From assembly GCA_020425085.1 (NCBI GenBank), contig JAGQRW010000004.1:372001-436000 (forward strand): a stretch of 64,000 nt of DNA. The letters run 5' to 3'. Numbering within the stretch: the stretch's first letter is position 1; the number at the start of each line of letters is the position of its first letter. A program made the position numbers and the translations under genes. Positions 55,138 through 63,209 of the stretch are shown here, one piece after another. The notes beneath the pieces were generated by a model. That model was not told where the DNA came from and made no database searches. It saw only the letters and a list, made by a program, of their open reading frames with translations. This stretch comes from Paracoccaceae bacterium (lineage in GTDB: Bacteria; Pseudomonadota; Alphaproteobacteria; Rhodobacterales; Rhodobacteraceae).

Positions 55138-56214
55138 CTAGGCCCCATAAAGGTTCTTGTCGTGCTTTTCGACGATCTTCTGGAACCGCCGCATGAACCT
55201 TTCGTCGGATTTCGCCTTTTCCTCCAGAACCTTGCGGGCAAACACCATGTGATCTTCGTGCTTTTCCATCATATCGGCCATGCGCTGGTTGGTGGCGGAT
55301 CCGATCGCCGCCATGGCGGTCTGTGCCTCTTGATCGGTCTGAACGCCAATCTCGTTGATCCGGTGGGCCACGTCCTGCTGTTGCGCGGTTTTCAGCGATT
55401 TGGTCAGGGCATCGTAAAGCACCACGCGCTGTTTCGTATCGGTCTGCAACTTGTTGATCAGAACCATCTGTGTCGCCGCCTGGTTCTGCAAACTGTCAAC
55501 CCAGGTCTTGCCTTTTTCGATATAACGTTCCAGCGTCTGGGACTTTGCCAGTTTTACCTGCTCGTCCTGCACCATCTGGTTGTAGCGACTGTTCAGCGCC
55601 GCCAGTTCGCTTTCCAGCTTGGTGCGCGCCGCCGCATCCTGTTCGACGGCAATACGGTTTTCCAACTCTATAATCTTGGGATCCATCGCCAGAATTTCCG
55701 CCCGCAGGCTTTCCAATGCACTCACCGTCGCCTCACGCTCATCCAGCGTGCTGGTAAGGTTGGTTTCCACCTTGGCCTTGTGCTCGTTCAGAACTGCAAG
55801 CTGGCCTTCCAGCAGCGCCACGATGGTATCGGATTTGGCAATCAGATCCTGCAACTTGTCGTCAATGCTGGCGGTACGCATCCGCTCATGCCTGAGGCTT
55901 TCGGATCTGGCCGCGCTGAAGATACCGACAAAGCTTTCCCAGCCGGTCTTATCGCGCATCTCGCTGAAATCCTTGCTGAAACCGGCGGTCACGTCATCCA
56001 GCCCCATGATCAGTTCAGCGATATTGGCGTTCATCAACTCGGTATGGGCATGCACATCGTCCAGCGTCGCGTTTTCGATATCGACCGAAATATCGGCCCC
56101 GGTATCCATCTTGGAATGCGCCACCTCGATGGCGCTGGACAGTTTCGCGATCTTGGCCTCTGCCGCAGCCACTTCTTTCCTTGATCTTTCAATCTGCGCC
56201 CCGAAATCGGCCAT
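55138..56214 (-). CDS. Long coiled-coil protein of the AAA+ block
   Basis: A 358-residue protein made almost entirely of heptad-like helices (IERSRKEVAAAEAKIAKLSSAIEVAHSK; ESLRAEILAMDPKIIELENRIAVEQDAAARTKLESELAALNSRYNQMV), rich in Glu, Lys, Gln and lacking Cys, signal peptide and membrane segments. The architecture is like scaffold or TelA-type proteins, but I do not assign a family. First gene of the leftward block, with a 208-bp upstream gap shared with the divergent deacylase gene. Confidence 0.82.
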   Translation of the reverse strand: MADFGAQIERSRKEVAAAEAKIAKLSSAIEVAHSKMDTGADISVDIENATLDDVHAHTELMNANIAELIMGLDDVTAGFSKDFSEMRDKTGWESFVGIFSAARSESLRHERMRTASIDDKLQDLIAKSDTIVALLEGQLAVLNEHKAKVETNLTSTLDEREATVSALESLRAEILAMDPKIIELENRIAVEQDAAARTKLESELAALNSRYNQMVQDEQVKLAKSQTLERYIEKGKTWVDSLQNQAATQMVLINKLQTDTKQRVVLYDALTKSLKTAQQQDVAHRINEIGVQTDQEAQTAMAAIGSATNQRMADMMEKHEDHMVFARKVLEEKAKSDERFMRRFQKIVEKHDKNLYGA

Positions 56215-56422
56215 TCTTCCCCCGCCAAAGTAAATACGATTAACATTGATCTGGGTGCAGTCTAGCGGGTTTTAAAGAAGGGGGGGAGCAGTTTTTCAAG
56301 GCAAGGCCGCAAACCCCTGCCAATCATTGTTCCGGAAATACTCATCTTTGACACGCCCAGACACGCTTGCCCTTGCCCATTCCATCGCTTTCAGCCAAGA
56401 TTCGCACAATCCAGGGAAAATC

Positions 56423-57715
56423 GTGACCAATCCAGAACAGAAACTTCTTGCCGCAATCAAAACCCGCCGGGATGACCTGGTGGCGCTTTGTCAGGATCTG
56501 ATCCGCATCCCCACCCTCAATCCCCCCGGCAGGCATTACCTCGATATCTGCGAATACCTCGGCCAGCGACTGAAACGGCAGGGCTTTGCCATCGAACTGA
56601 TCCGCGCCCATGGCACCCCCGGTGACAGCGACAAATACCCCAGATGGAACATGATCGCCCGCCATCAGGGCAGCGGCGGCGGCGGCGAATGCGTGCATTT
56701 CAATTCACATCACGACGTGGTCGAGGTCGGCAATGGCTGGAATTTCGACCCTTTCGCCGCAACCCTGAAAGACGGGCGCATCTATGGCCGCGGTGCCTGT
56801 GACATGAAAGGCGGCCTCGCCGCCTCGGTCATCGCCGCCGAAGCGTTCATCGAAACCTTTCCCGAATACCACGGCAGGGTCGAGATTTCCGCCACGGCGG
56901 ATGAGGAAACCGGCGGCTTTGGCGGTGTCGCCTATCTTGCCGAACAGGGCCATTTCCACCCCGACAGGGTACAACATGTGATCATCCCGGAACCGCTCAA
57001 CAAGGATCGTATCTGCCTTGGCCATCGCGGTGTCTGGTGGGCCGAGATCGAAACCAAGGGCCGCATTGCCCACGGTTCGATGCCATTCCTCGGCGATTGC
57101 GCCATCCGGCATATGGGGGCGTTGATTGCGGAAATGGAAAGCTCGCTGTTTCCACTCCTTGCCGCCAAGCGCACCAAAATGCCGGTGGTGCCGGAGGGCG
57201 CAAAACAATCCACGCTCAACATCAACTCGATCCACGGTGGCGAGGCTGAACCTGAATCCGGCTATACCGGCCTGCCCGCACCTTGCGTTCCCGACCGCTG
57301 CCGCATGATCATCGACCGGCGATACCTGATCGAAGAAGACCCGCATGAGGTCAAGGCCGAGGTGATCGCCATGCTAGACCACCTCAGGAACACCCGGCCG
57401 GATTTCGATTATGAGATCCGTGACCTGCATCAGGTGATCCCGTCGATGACCCGACAGGATGCACCTGTGGTTGCCACCGTCGCCCGCGCCATCACCAAGG
57501 TGCTGGGTCGCGGCCCGGAATACGTCGTCTCACCCGGTACTTATGATCAGAAACACATTGATCGCATCGGCCGGCTGAAAAACTGCATCGCCTACGGCCC
57601 CGGCATTCTTGATCTTGCGCATCAGCCTGACGAATGGGTCGGGGTTGATGACATGCTCGACAGCGCCAGGGTGATGGCACTTGCACTTCAGGAGCTTTTG
57701 ACCAGGCCGGCTTAG
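56423..57715 (+). CDS. M20 family deacylase (ArgE/DapE-like)
   Basis: A 430-residue M20 metallopeptidase. Metal and catalytic motifs: FNSHHDVVEVGNGW (the usual GHxDV with a Ser/His variant), GRGACDMKGGLAA, ADEETGGFGG and the late YGPG. Such enzymes cleave N-acyl amino acids or dipeptides. A GTG at 56423 with AGGGAAA upstream is preferred to the upstream TTG/ATG options. Followed by repeat copy 2 and a solute-binding protein gene, consistent with import and hydrolysis of an amide or peptide. Confidence 0.85.
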   Translation: MTNPEQKLLAAIKTRRDDLVALCQDLIRIPTLNPPGRHYLDICEYLGQRLKRQGFAIELIRAHGTPGDSDKYPRWNMIARHQGSGGGGECVHFNSHHDVVEVGNGWNFDPFAATLKDGRIYGRGACDMKGGLAASVIAAEAFIETFPEYHGRVEISATADEETGGFGGVAYLAEQGHFHPDRVQHVIIPEPLNKDRICLGHRGVWWAEIETKGRIAHGSMPFLGDCAIRHMGALIAEMESSLFPLLAAKRTKMPVVPEGAKQSTLNINSIHGGEAEPESGYTGLPAPCVPDRCRMIIDRRYLIEEDPHEVKAEVIAMLDHLRNTRPDFDYEIRDLHQVIPSMTRQDAPVVATVARAITKVLGRGPEYVVSPGTYDQKHIDRIGRLKNCIAYGPGILDLAHQPDEWVGVDDMLDSARVMALALQELLTRPA

Positions 57716-57723
57716 ACCTCTTG

Positions 57724-57778
57724 CCATCATTGTTCAAAAAATACTCCGGGGGAGGCCGCAGGCCGGGGGCAGCGCCCC
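57724..57778 (+). repeat. Dispersed 55-bp intergenic repeat, copy 2
   Basis: The inverse complement of copy 1 at 32098-32152, with one difference (GGCCGCAGGCC against GGCCGAAGGCC in gene orientation). It begins 9 bp beyond the stop of the deacylase gene, the same gene-relative orientation as copy 1. Confidence 0.85.
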
Positions 57779-57878
57779 GTTATTGGTCAATGCGGCATCC
57801 CCCCTTGGCGCTGCCGCTTCGGGCAACTAAGCTGGCTGTTGAAAAGCAGCGACTCAGCCCGCAACAGGAGGAAGACAC

Positions 57879-59363
57879 ATGCACCACTGGTTCAGAACCA
57901 CCATGCTAACCGGCGCCATCGCGCTGGCAACCAGCTTCGCAGCCGAAGCGGCCAAGACCGACATCACCATCGGCATGCAACTTGAACCGCCAAATCTCGA
58001 TCCGACCGGTGGTGCCGCCGCCGCGATTGACGAAGTGGTCTATGCCAACCTGTTCGAAGGGCTGACACGTTACCGCCCGGACGGCTCGATCGCTCCGGCG
58101 CTGGCAAAATCATGGGAGATTTCAGACGATGGGCTGACCTATACCTTCCACCTGCACGATGGCGTCAAGTTCCATGACGGCACCGACATGAACGCCGATG
58201 ACGTGAAATTTTCGCTGGACCGAGCGCGTGCCGCCGACAGTACCAATGCGCAAAAGGCGCTGTTCGCCGGCATCGCTTCGGTTGATGTGGTTGATCCGAC
58301 GACGGTGAAAATCACCCTCAGCCAGCCGAATGGCGGTTTCATCACCAACCTCGCCTGGGGCGACGCGGTGATCGTTGCCCCTGAAAGCATCGCAAACGAT
58401 GCCACGGACCCGATCGGCACCGGCCCTTTCAAGTTCTCGAACTGGGTCAAGGGCGACCGCATCGAACTGGTGAAAAACCCGGATTACTGGGGCACGCCGG
58501 TGGCGCTGACCAAGGCCACCTTCAAGTTCATATCCGACCCGTCCGCCGCCTTTGCCGCCATGATGGCGGGTGATCTTGATGCCTTTCCGGGCTATCCGTC
58601 ACCGGAAACCCTGCCGCAGTTCGAGGCCGACCCCCGCTTCAGCGTCATCGTCGGCAATACCGAGGGTGAAACCATCCTTTCGACCAACAACAAGGATGAG
58701 CATTTCAAGAACAAGCTGGTGCGCGAGGCGTTGGCCCATGCCATCAACCGCCAGGAAATCATCGACGGCGCGATGTTCGGTTACGGCACGCCGATCGGCA
58801 CACATTTTGCACCGCACAACCCGGATTACGTCGATCTGACCGGTCTGTCGAACTATGACCCGGCGCTGTCCAGGAAACTGCTGGCCGAAGCGGGCTATCC
58901 GAATGGATTCAAGACCACGTTGAAACTGCCGCCGCCATCCTATGCCCGGCGCGGCGGCGAAATCGTGGCGGCACAGTTGCGCGCCGTCGGCATTGACGCC
59001 GAGATCAGCAATCTGGAATGGGCCCAATGGCTGGAACAGGTGTTCAAGGGCAAGGATTACGGCCTGACCATCGTCAGCCATACCGAGCCGATGGATATCG
59101 GTATCTATGCGCGGCCGGATTACTATTTCCAGTATGACAACCCGGCATTTCAGCAACTGATGAAGGATCTGGATGCCACCTCTGATCCGGCCAAACGCAG
59201 CGAGATCCTGAAAAAGGCGCAAACCATGATCGCCGAGGATTACGTCAACGGCTATCTGTTTCAGCTGGCGCGAACCTCGGTCATCAACGCCAAGATCAAA
59301 GGCATGTGGGAAAACTCGCCAACCCAGGCCAATGACCTGACCGGCGTCAGCTGGGCCGACTGA
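57879..59363 (+). CDS. Extracellular solute-binding protein, family 5
   Basis: A 494-residue DppA/OppA-type periplasmic protein: signal peptide (about 1-24, ATSFAAEAA), then the family pattern EPPNLDPTGGAAAAIDEVVYANLFEGLTRYRPDGSIAPALAKSWEISDDGLTYTFHLHDGVKFHDGT and IGTGPFKFSNWVKGDRIELVKNPDYWG. Binds peptides or amino-acid amides for an ABC importer, but no permease or ATPase gene follows; a terminator closes the gene. Confidence 0.92.
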   Translation: MHHWFRTTMLTGAIALATSFAAEAAKTDITIGMQLEPPNLDPTGGAAAAIDEVVYANLFEGLTRYRPDGSIAPALAKSWEISDDGLTYTFHLHDGVKFHDGTDMNADDVKFSLDRARAADSTNAQKALFAGIASVDVVDPTTVKITLSQPNGGFITNLAWGDAVIVAPESIANDATDPIGTGPFKFSNWVKGDRIELVKNPDYWGTPVALTKATFKFISDPSAAFAAMMAGDLDAFPGYPSPETLPQFEADPRFSVIVGNTEGETILSTNNKDEHFKNKLVREALAHAINRQEIIDGAMFGYGTPIGTHFAPHNPDYVDLTGLSNYDPALSRKLLAEAGYPNGFKTTLKLPPPSYARRGGEIVAAQLRAVGIDAEISNLEWAQWLEQVFKGKDYGLTIVSHTEPMDIGIYARPDYYFQYDNPAFQQLMKDLDATSDPAKRSEILKKAQTMIAEDYVNGYLFQLARTSVINAKIKGMWENSPTQANDLTGVSWAD

Positions 59364-59386
59364 CAGGTTTGGCCCCCCGGAACAGG

Positions 59387-59412
59387 AAAACCCCGGTTTC
59401 AGCCGGGGTTTT
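59387..59412 (+). terminator. Rho-independent terminator
   Basis: AAAACCCCGG (59387-59396), loop TTTCAG, CCGGGGTTTT (59403-59412): a perfect 10-bp stem. It ends the solute-binding protein gene, 24 bp after its stop, and can also serve the convergent creatinase gene. Confidence 0.9.
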
Positions 59413-59438
59413 CGCTTGCAATGGTTACTGCCGGTGCT

Positions 59439-60659
59439 CTAGCCGATGACGTTATGTTCCGGCCCATAGGGAAAGGCGGTGATGTTTTCAGCGCCATCTT
59501 CGGTCACGATCAGAATGTCGTGTTCGCGGTAACCGCCCGCCCCCGGCATGCCCTCGGGCAGGGTCAGCATCGGTTCCATCGACACCACCATGCCGGGTTC
59601 CAGCACGGTGTCGATATCCTCGCGCAGTTCCAGCCCGGCCTCGCGGCCATAGTAGTGCGACAGAACGCCGAAGGAATGGCCATAGCCGAATGACCGGTAT
59701 TGCAACAGGTCACGCTCGGCAAAAAAATCGTTGATCGCATGGGTGATGCCGGAACAGGTGGCGCCGGGGCGAATCAGCGACAGGCCAAGTTCATGCGCGC
59801 CGACATTGGCCTGCCATATCTTCAGCGACGCCGCATCGACATCCCTCAGAAACAGCGTGCGTTCCAGCGCGGTGTAATAGCCCGAGATCATCGGAAAGGT
59901 GTTCAGGCTGAGGATATCGCCATGCCGCAATGCCCGGCTGGTCACCGGATTATGCGCACCATCGGTATTCAGGCCCGACTGGAACCAGACCCAGCTATCG
60001 CGCAGTTCGCTGTCTGGAAAGGATCGCGCAATTTCCAGTTCCATCGCGTCGCGCCCGGCCATCGCCACGTCAATTTCCCGCGTTCCGGCGCGGATCGCAT
60101 CACGCACCGCAAAACCGCCATGATCCGCGATTCGCGCCCCTTCACGGATCAGGGCAATTTCGGCGGGCGATTTCGCCATTCGCTGCTTCATGGTGGCAGC
60201 GGCGATATCCACCGTTCTGGCCGGGGCAAGAAAGCCGTTCAGCTTTTCAAACCCTTGCAGGTTCAGATGATCACCCTCAAAACCGATCACCCGCCCCTTG
60301 CCGGTGACGGAACAAACGGCGCGCCAGTAATTATCACGTTTCCAGTCGGTATAAACCAGATTGTCACAGGCCGAGCGCCGCCACGGCTGACCGGCATCAA
60401 TACCGGCGGAAATCGTCACCGCCTTGTCCGCCGTCACCACACAGGCATAGGGCCGCCCGAACGAGCAATAGAGAAAGCCGGAGTAGTAGGCGACATTGTG
60501 CATCGAGGTCAGTACCGCCGCATCGACGCCGGCCTTGGCCATCAGGCGGCGCAGCCCGGCAAGGCGGGCGTCATATTCGGATCCGGCGAATGGCAGGTTC
60601 GCCTTGTCACCATTGTGAAAGGTATTGAATTCGGGGCGTTCGGTCGTTTGGGTGTTCAT
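59439..60659 (-). CDS. Creatinase (creatine amidinohydrolase)
   Basis: A 406-residue pita-bread (M24) enzyme converting creatine to sarcosine and urea. It closely matches Pseudomonas creatinase from memory: FLYCSFGRPYACVVT, GQPWRRSACDNLVYTDWKRDNYW, WFQSGLNTDGAHNPVTSRALRHGDILSLN (with the catalytic His in GAHNP) and a C-terminal YGREAGLELREDIDTVLEPGMVVSMEPM. Length is normal. The ATG at 60659 follows GGAGG. A structured leader lies upstream. Sarcosine-using genes are not in view. Confidence 0.9.
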   Translation of the reverse strand: MNTQTTERPEFNTFHNGDKANLPFAGSEYDARLAGLRRLMAKAGVDAAVLTSMHNVAYYSGFLYCSFGRPYACVVTADKAVTISAGIDAGQPWRRSACDNLVYTDWKRDNYWRAVCSVTGKGRVIGFEGDHLNLQGFEKLNGFLAPARTVDIAAATMKQRMAKSPAEIALIREGARIADHGGFAVRDAIRAGTREIDVAMAGRDAMELEIARSFPDSELRDSWVWFQSGLNTDGAHNPVTSRALRHGDILSLNTFPMISGYYTALERTLFLRDVDAASLKIWQANVGAHELGLSLIRPGATCSGITHAINDFFAERDLLQYRSFGYGHSFGVLSHYYGREAGLELREDIDTVLEPGMVVSMEPMLTLPEGMPGAGGYREHDILIVTEDGAENITAFPYGPEHNVIG

Positions 60660-60701
60660 GGATCAACCTCCGGTCTGCTGCGCCGGGAGAGGTTTTCGCA
60701 T

Positions 60702-60811
60702 GCACATCCCGGCAACCAATCCGGGCGTGCAGGACAAATGCGGATCAGAGCCGCAGGCTGGCGGAGAACCCTCCGCCTGACGACGCCATCGTCAGTGCCT
60801 TTGCGGCATTT
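60702..60811 (-). promoter_or_regulatory. Multi-hairpin leader of the creatinase gene
   Basis: Within the gene-free interval 60660-60996, five perfect or near-perfect hairpins follow each other: arms at 60702-60712/60721-60730, 60739-60743/60751-60755, 60760-60766/60771-60777, 60777-60783/60789-60795 and 60796-60799/60805-60808. AAATGC (60736-60741) can also pair with GCATTT (60806-60811), forming an enclosing stem that competes with the small hairpins. In creatinase orientation this is the 5-prime leader, so a riboswitch-like element or structured operator is possible. I recognise no known class. Confidence 0.55.
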
Positions 60812-60996
60812 ACACCGGTTCCCGAGAATCGCAAACAATTTTTTGATCCTTTGCCGGCAGATCAACTGTTCAGCGAAAACCATAGCCCAATAGCTGGGGA
60901 TGGATAAAGGCGTGACAACAATCGGCAAATCGTGGAAAATGAGCCACCCCTAGATGCCACCCGGGCCACAGCCGAAAGCGAAAGGATACCCGTCAA

Positions 60997-61320
60997 ATGA
61001 GCAAAAATACCAACCCCGACCGGGTATTTGCCGAGGATCCGGAGATGATCCCCCTGAAGCATGAACGTGAGGTTCTTCTAACCCGTCTGCGCGCATTGAT
61101 CGGACCAGAGCTGAGCGCATCATCAATGCCGTCCGAGGCCCCGCCCCACTGGCCACAGGAAGCGGCGGCGCCGTTTGCGCGATATCTGATCGTCACAGAT
61201 GAACTTTCCCGACTGAACTCACGGCATACAAGCAGGCAACTTACCCGATTCCTCAGCGCCGATACTGAAGGGGTGGAACAGACCAGAGCGATGCGGCAAT
61301 GGTGGTGGGATCGTTATTGA
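60997..61320 (+). CDS. Small protein of unknown function
   Basis: A 107-residue soluble protein (NTNPDRVFAEDPEMIPLKHEREVLLTRLRALIGPEL, then RYLIVTDELSRLNSRHTSRQLTRFLSADTEGVEQTRAMRQWWWDRY) with a GAAAGGA ribosome site. Helical and charged with a Trp-rich end; no family recognised. It lies between the creatinase leader and a solute-binding protein gene, with 218 bp before the latter. Confidence 0.55.
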   Translation: MSKNTNPDRVFAEDPEMIPLKHEREVLLTRLRALIGPELSASSMPSEAPPHWPQEAAAPFARYLIVTDELSRLNSRHTSRQLTRFLSADTEGVEQTRAMRQWWWDRY

Positions 61321-61538
61321 TCGGGCACATCAACCATTGACACCATGTCTGGTTCCAATTCAGGGCGGCGGCCGCCAATTTCCCGTCCGGGGCGGGTCTG
61401 GGTGCCCGCTGCCTGCCGATTAACGTTGCTTTCCCAAACGTCAATCTGGAAAAGTATCTGGCAAGCAGTTGCAAAGCCTGATTAACTGCGAACATTCAAC
61501 TGAGGGCGAAACAACCCTCAAACTTGGGAGAATCTGAT

Positions 61539-63128
61539 ATGAATATCAAAACCAACATCAGCGGACTGGCGTTTGCGCTGGCCTTTGCCGCATCGGCGGC
61601 ATCGGCGCAGACGCTGGTCTATTGTTCGGAAGGCTCACCCGAAGGGTTCGATCCGGCGCTGTATACCTCTGGCACCACCTTTGATGCCTCCAGCCATCCG
61701 ATCTACAACCAGTTGGCACAGTTCAAGGTCGGCACCACTGAAGTGGTCCCTGGACTGGCCGAAAGCTGGGAAATATCGGCAGACGGCAAAGAAGTGACCT
61801 TTCACCTTCGCAAGGGGGTCAAGTTTCACTCGAACGCCAAATTTACCCCCAGCCGCGATTTCAACGCCGACGACGTGATCTTTTCGTTCAACCGGCAGGG
61901 CAACGCCGACAATCCATATAACAAGGTATCCGGCGGCACCTGGGAATACTATGCCGGCATGTCGATGCCTGATCTGCTGAAAAGTATCGAAAAGGTCGAT
62001 GACTATACCGTGATCTTTCACCTGAACCACCCCGAGGCACCGTTCATCGCCGACATGGCTATGGATTTCGCCTCGATCATGTCGGCGGAATATGCCGACA
62101 AGATGTTGAAGGCCGGAACGCCCGAGATGCTGAACCAGGCACCGATCGGCACCGGCCCGTTCATTTTTCAGGCCTATCAGAAAGATGCGGTGATCCGTTA
62201 TCTGCGCAATGATGCCTATTGGGGACCGAAGGCCAAGGTCGATTCGCTGGTCTTTGCCATCACGCCGGATGCCAGCGTGCGCTATCAGAAGGTACAGGCG
62301 GGCGAGTGCCATGTCATGGCCTATCCCAACCCGGCCGACGTACAGGCGATGAAGGACGACCCCAACACCGTCGTCATGGAACAAGAGGGGCTGAACGTCG
62401 GATATCTGGCCTATAACACCAAGGTTGCACCCTTCGATAACCCGAAGGTTCGCAAGGCGCTCAACATGGCTATCGACAAGCAGGCGATCATCGACGTGGT
62501 GTTCCAGGGTTCCGGCCAGATCGCCAAGAACCCGATTCCGCCGACCATGTGGTCCTATAACAACGCCGTGGTTGATGACCCCTATGACCCTGCCGCCGCC
62601 AAGGAGGCGCTGGCCAACGAAGGCGTCAAGGATCTGAAGATGAAGATCTGGGCCATGCCGGTGCAACGCCCCTATAACCCGAATGCGCGGCGCATGGCCG
62701 AGCTGATGCAGGCGGATTTCGCCAAGGTTGGCGTCGAGGTCGAGGTGGTTTCCTATGAATGGGGCGAATACCTGTCGCGTTCCAAGGAACTTGACCGCGA
62801 TGGCGCGGTTCTGCTGGGCTGGACCGGGGACAATGGTGATCCCGACAACTTCCTGGCGGTCCTGCTGGGCTGTGACGGCGTAGGTGCATCAAACCGGGCG
62901 CAATGGTGCTACAAGCCGTTTGACGACCTGCTGAAGGAAGCCAAGGTTCTGCCGACCCAGGCCGAACGTACACCACTTTACGAACAGGCACAGGTGATCT
63001 TCAAGCAACAGGCACCCTGGGCCACCATCGCGCATTCGGTCGTATTCATGACCATGCGCCCCGAAGTTGAAGGTTATGTCGTGCATCCGCTGGGTGGGCA
63101 TATCTTTGATCAGGTTGGCCTTAAATAG
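61539..63128 (+). CDS. Extracellular solute-binding protein, family 5 (DppA-like)
   Basis: A 529-residue periplasmic protein: signal peptide (about 1-24, ASAASAQT), LVYCSEGSPEGFDPALYTSGTTFDASSHPIYNQL, GLAESWEISADGKEVTFHLRKGVKFHS and APIGTGPFIFQAYQKDAVIRYLRNDAYWG, ending in DPDNFLAVLLGCDG and the WCYKPFDDLL segment, all DppA-like. Likely binds di- or oligopeptides. ATG at 61539 after GGGAG. The permease genes are not present between it and the next gene. Confidence 0.93.
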   Translation: MNIKTNISGLAFALAFAASAASAQTLVYCSEGSPEGFDPALYTSGTTFDASSHPIYNQLAQFKVGTTEVVPGLAESWEISADGKEVTFHLRKGVKFHSNAKFTPSRDFNADDVIFSFNRQGNADNPYNKVSGGTWEYYAGMSMPDLLKSIEKVDDYTVIFHLNHPEAPFIADMAMDFASIMSAEYADKMLKAGTPEMLNQAPIGTGPFIFQAYQKDAVIRYLRNDAYWGPKAKVDSLVFAITPDASVRYQKVQAGECHVMAYPNPADVQAMKDDPNTVVMEQEGLNVGYLAYNTKVAPFDNPKVRKALNMAIDKQAIIDVVFQGSGQIAKNPIPPTMWSYNNAVVDDPYDPAAAKEALANEGVKDLKMKIWAMPVQRPYNPNARRMAELMQADFAKVGVEVEVVSYEWGEYLSRSKELDRDGAVLLGWTGDNGDPDNFLAVLLGCDGVGASNRAQWCYKPFDDLLKEAKVLPTQAERTPLYEQAQVIFKQQAPWATIAHSVVFMTMRPEVEGYVVHPLGGHIFDQVGLK

Positions 63129-63209
63129 CCAGTTCAGGACCAATTTCGGGGCGGCCGACACAACGCCGCCCCGAATTCGTTTTACCCATATGTTCAAAGG
63201 CACTTGATC

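Noticed and set aside
53860-56184. A 774-codon open frame on the plus strand
   Set aside because: It is antisense to three well-supported minus-strand genes with good overlaps, ribosome sites and motifs; its translation is rich in His, Arg and Gln without domains, a usual effect of GC-rich codon use.
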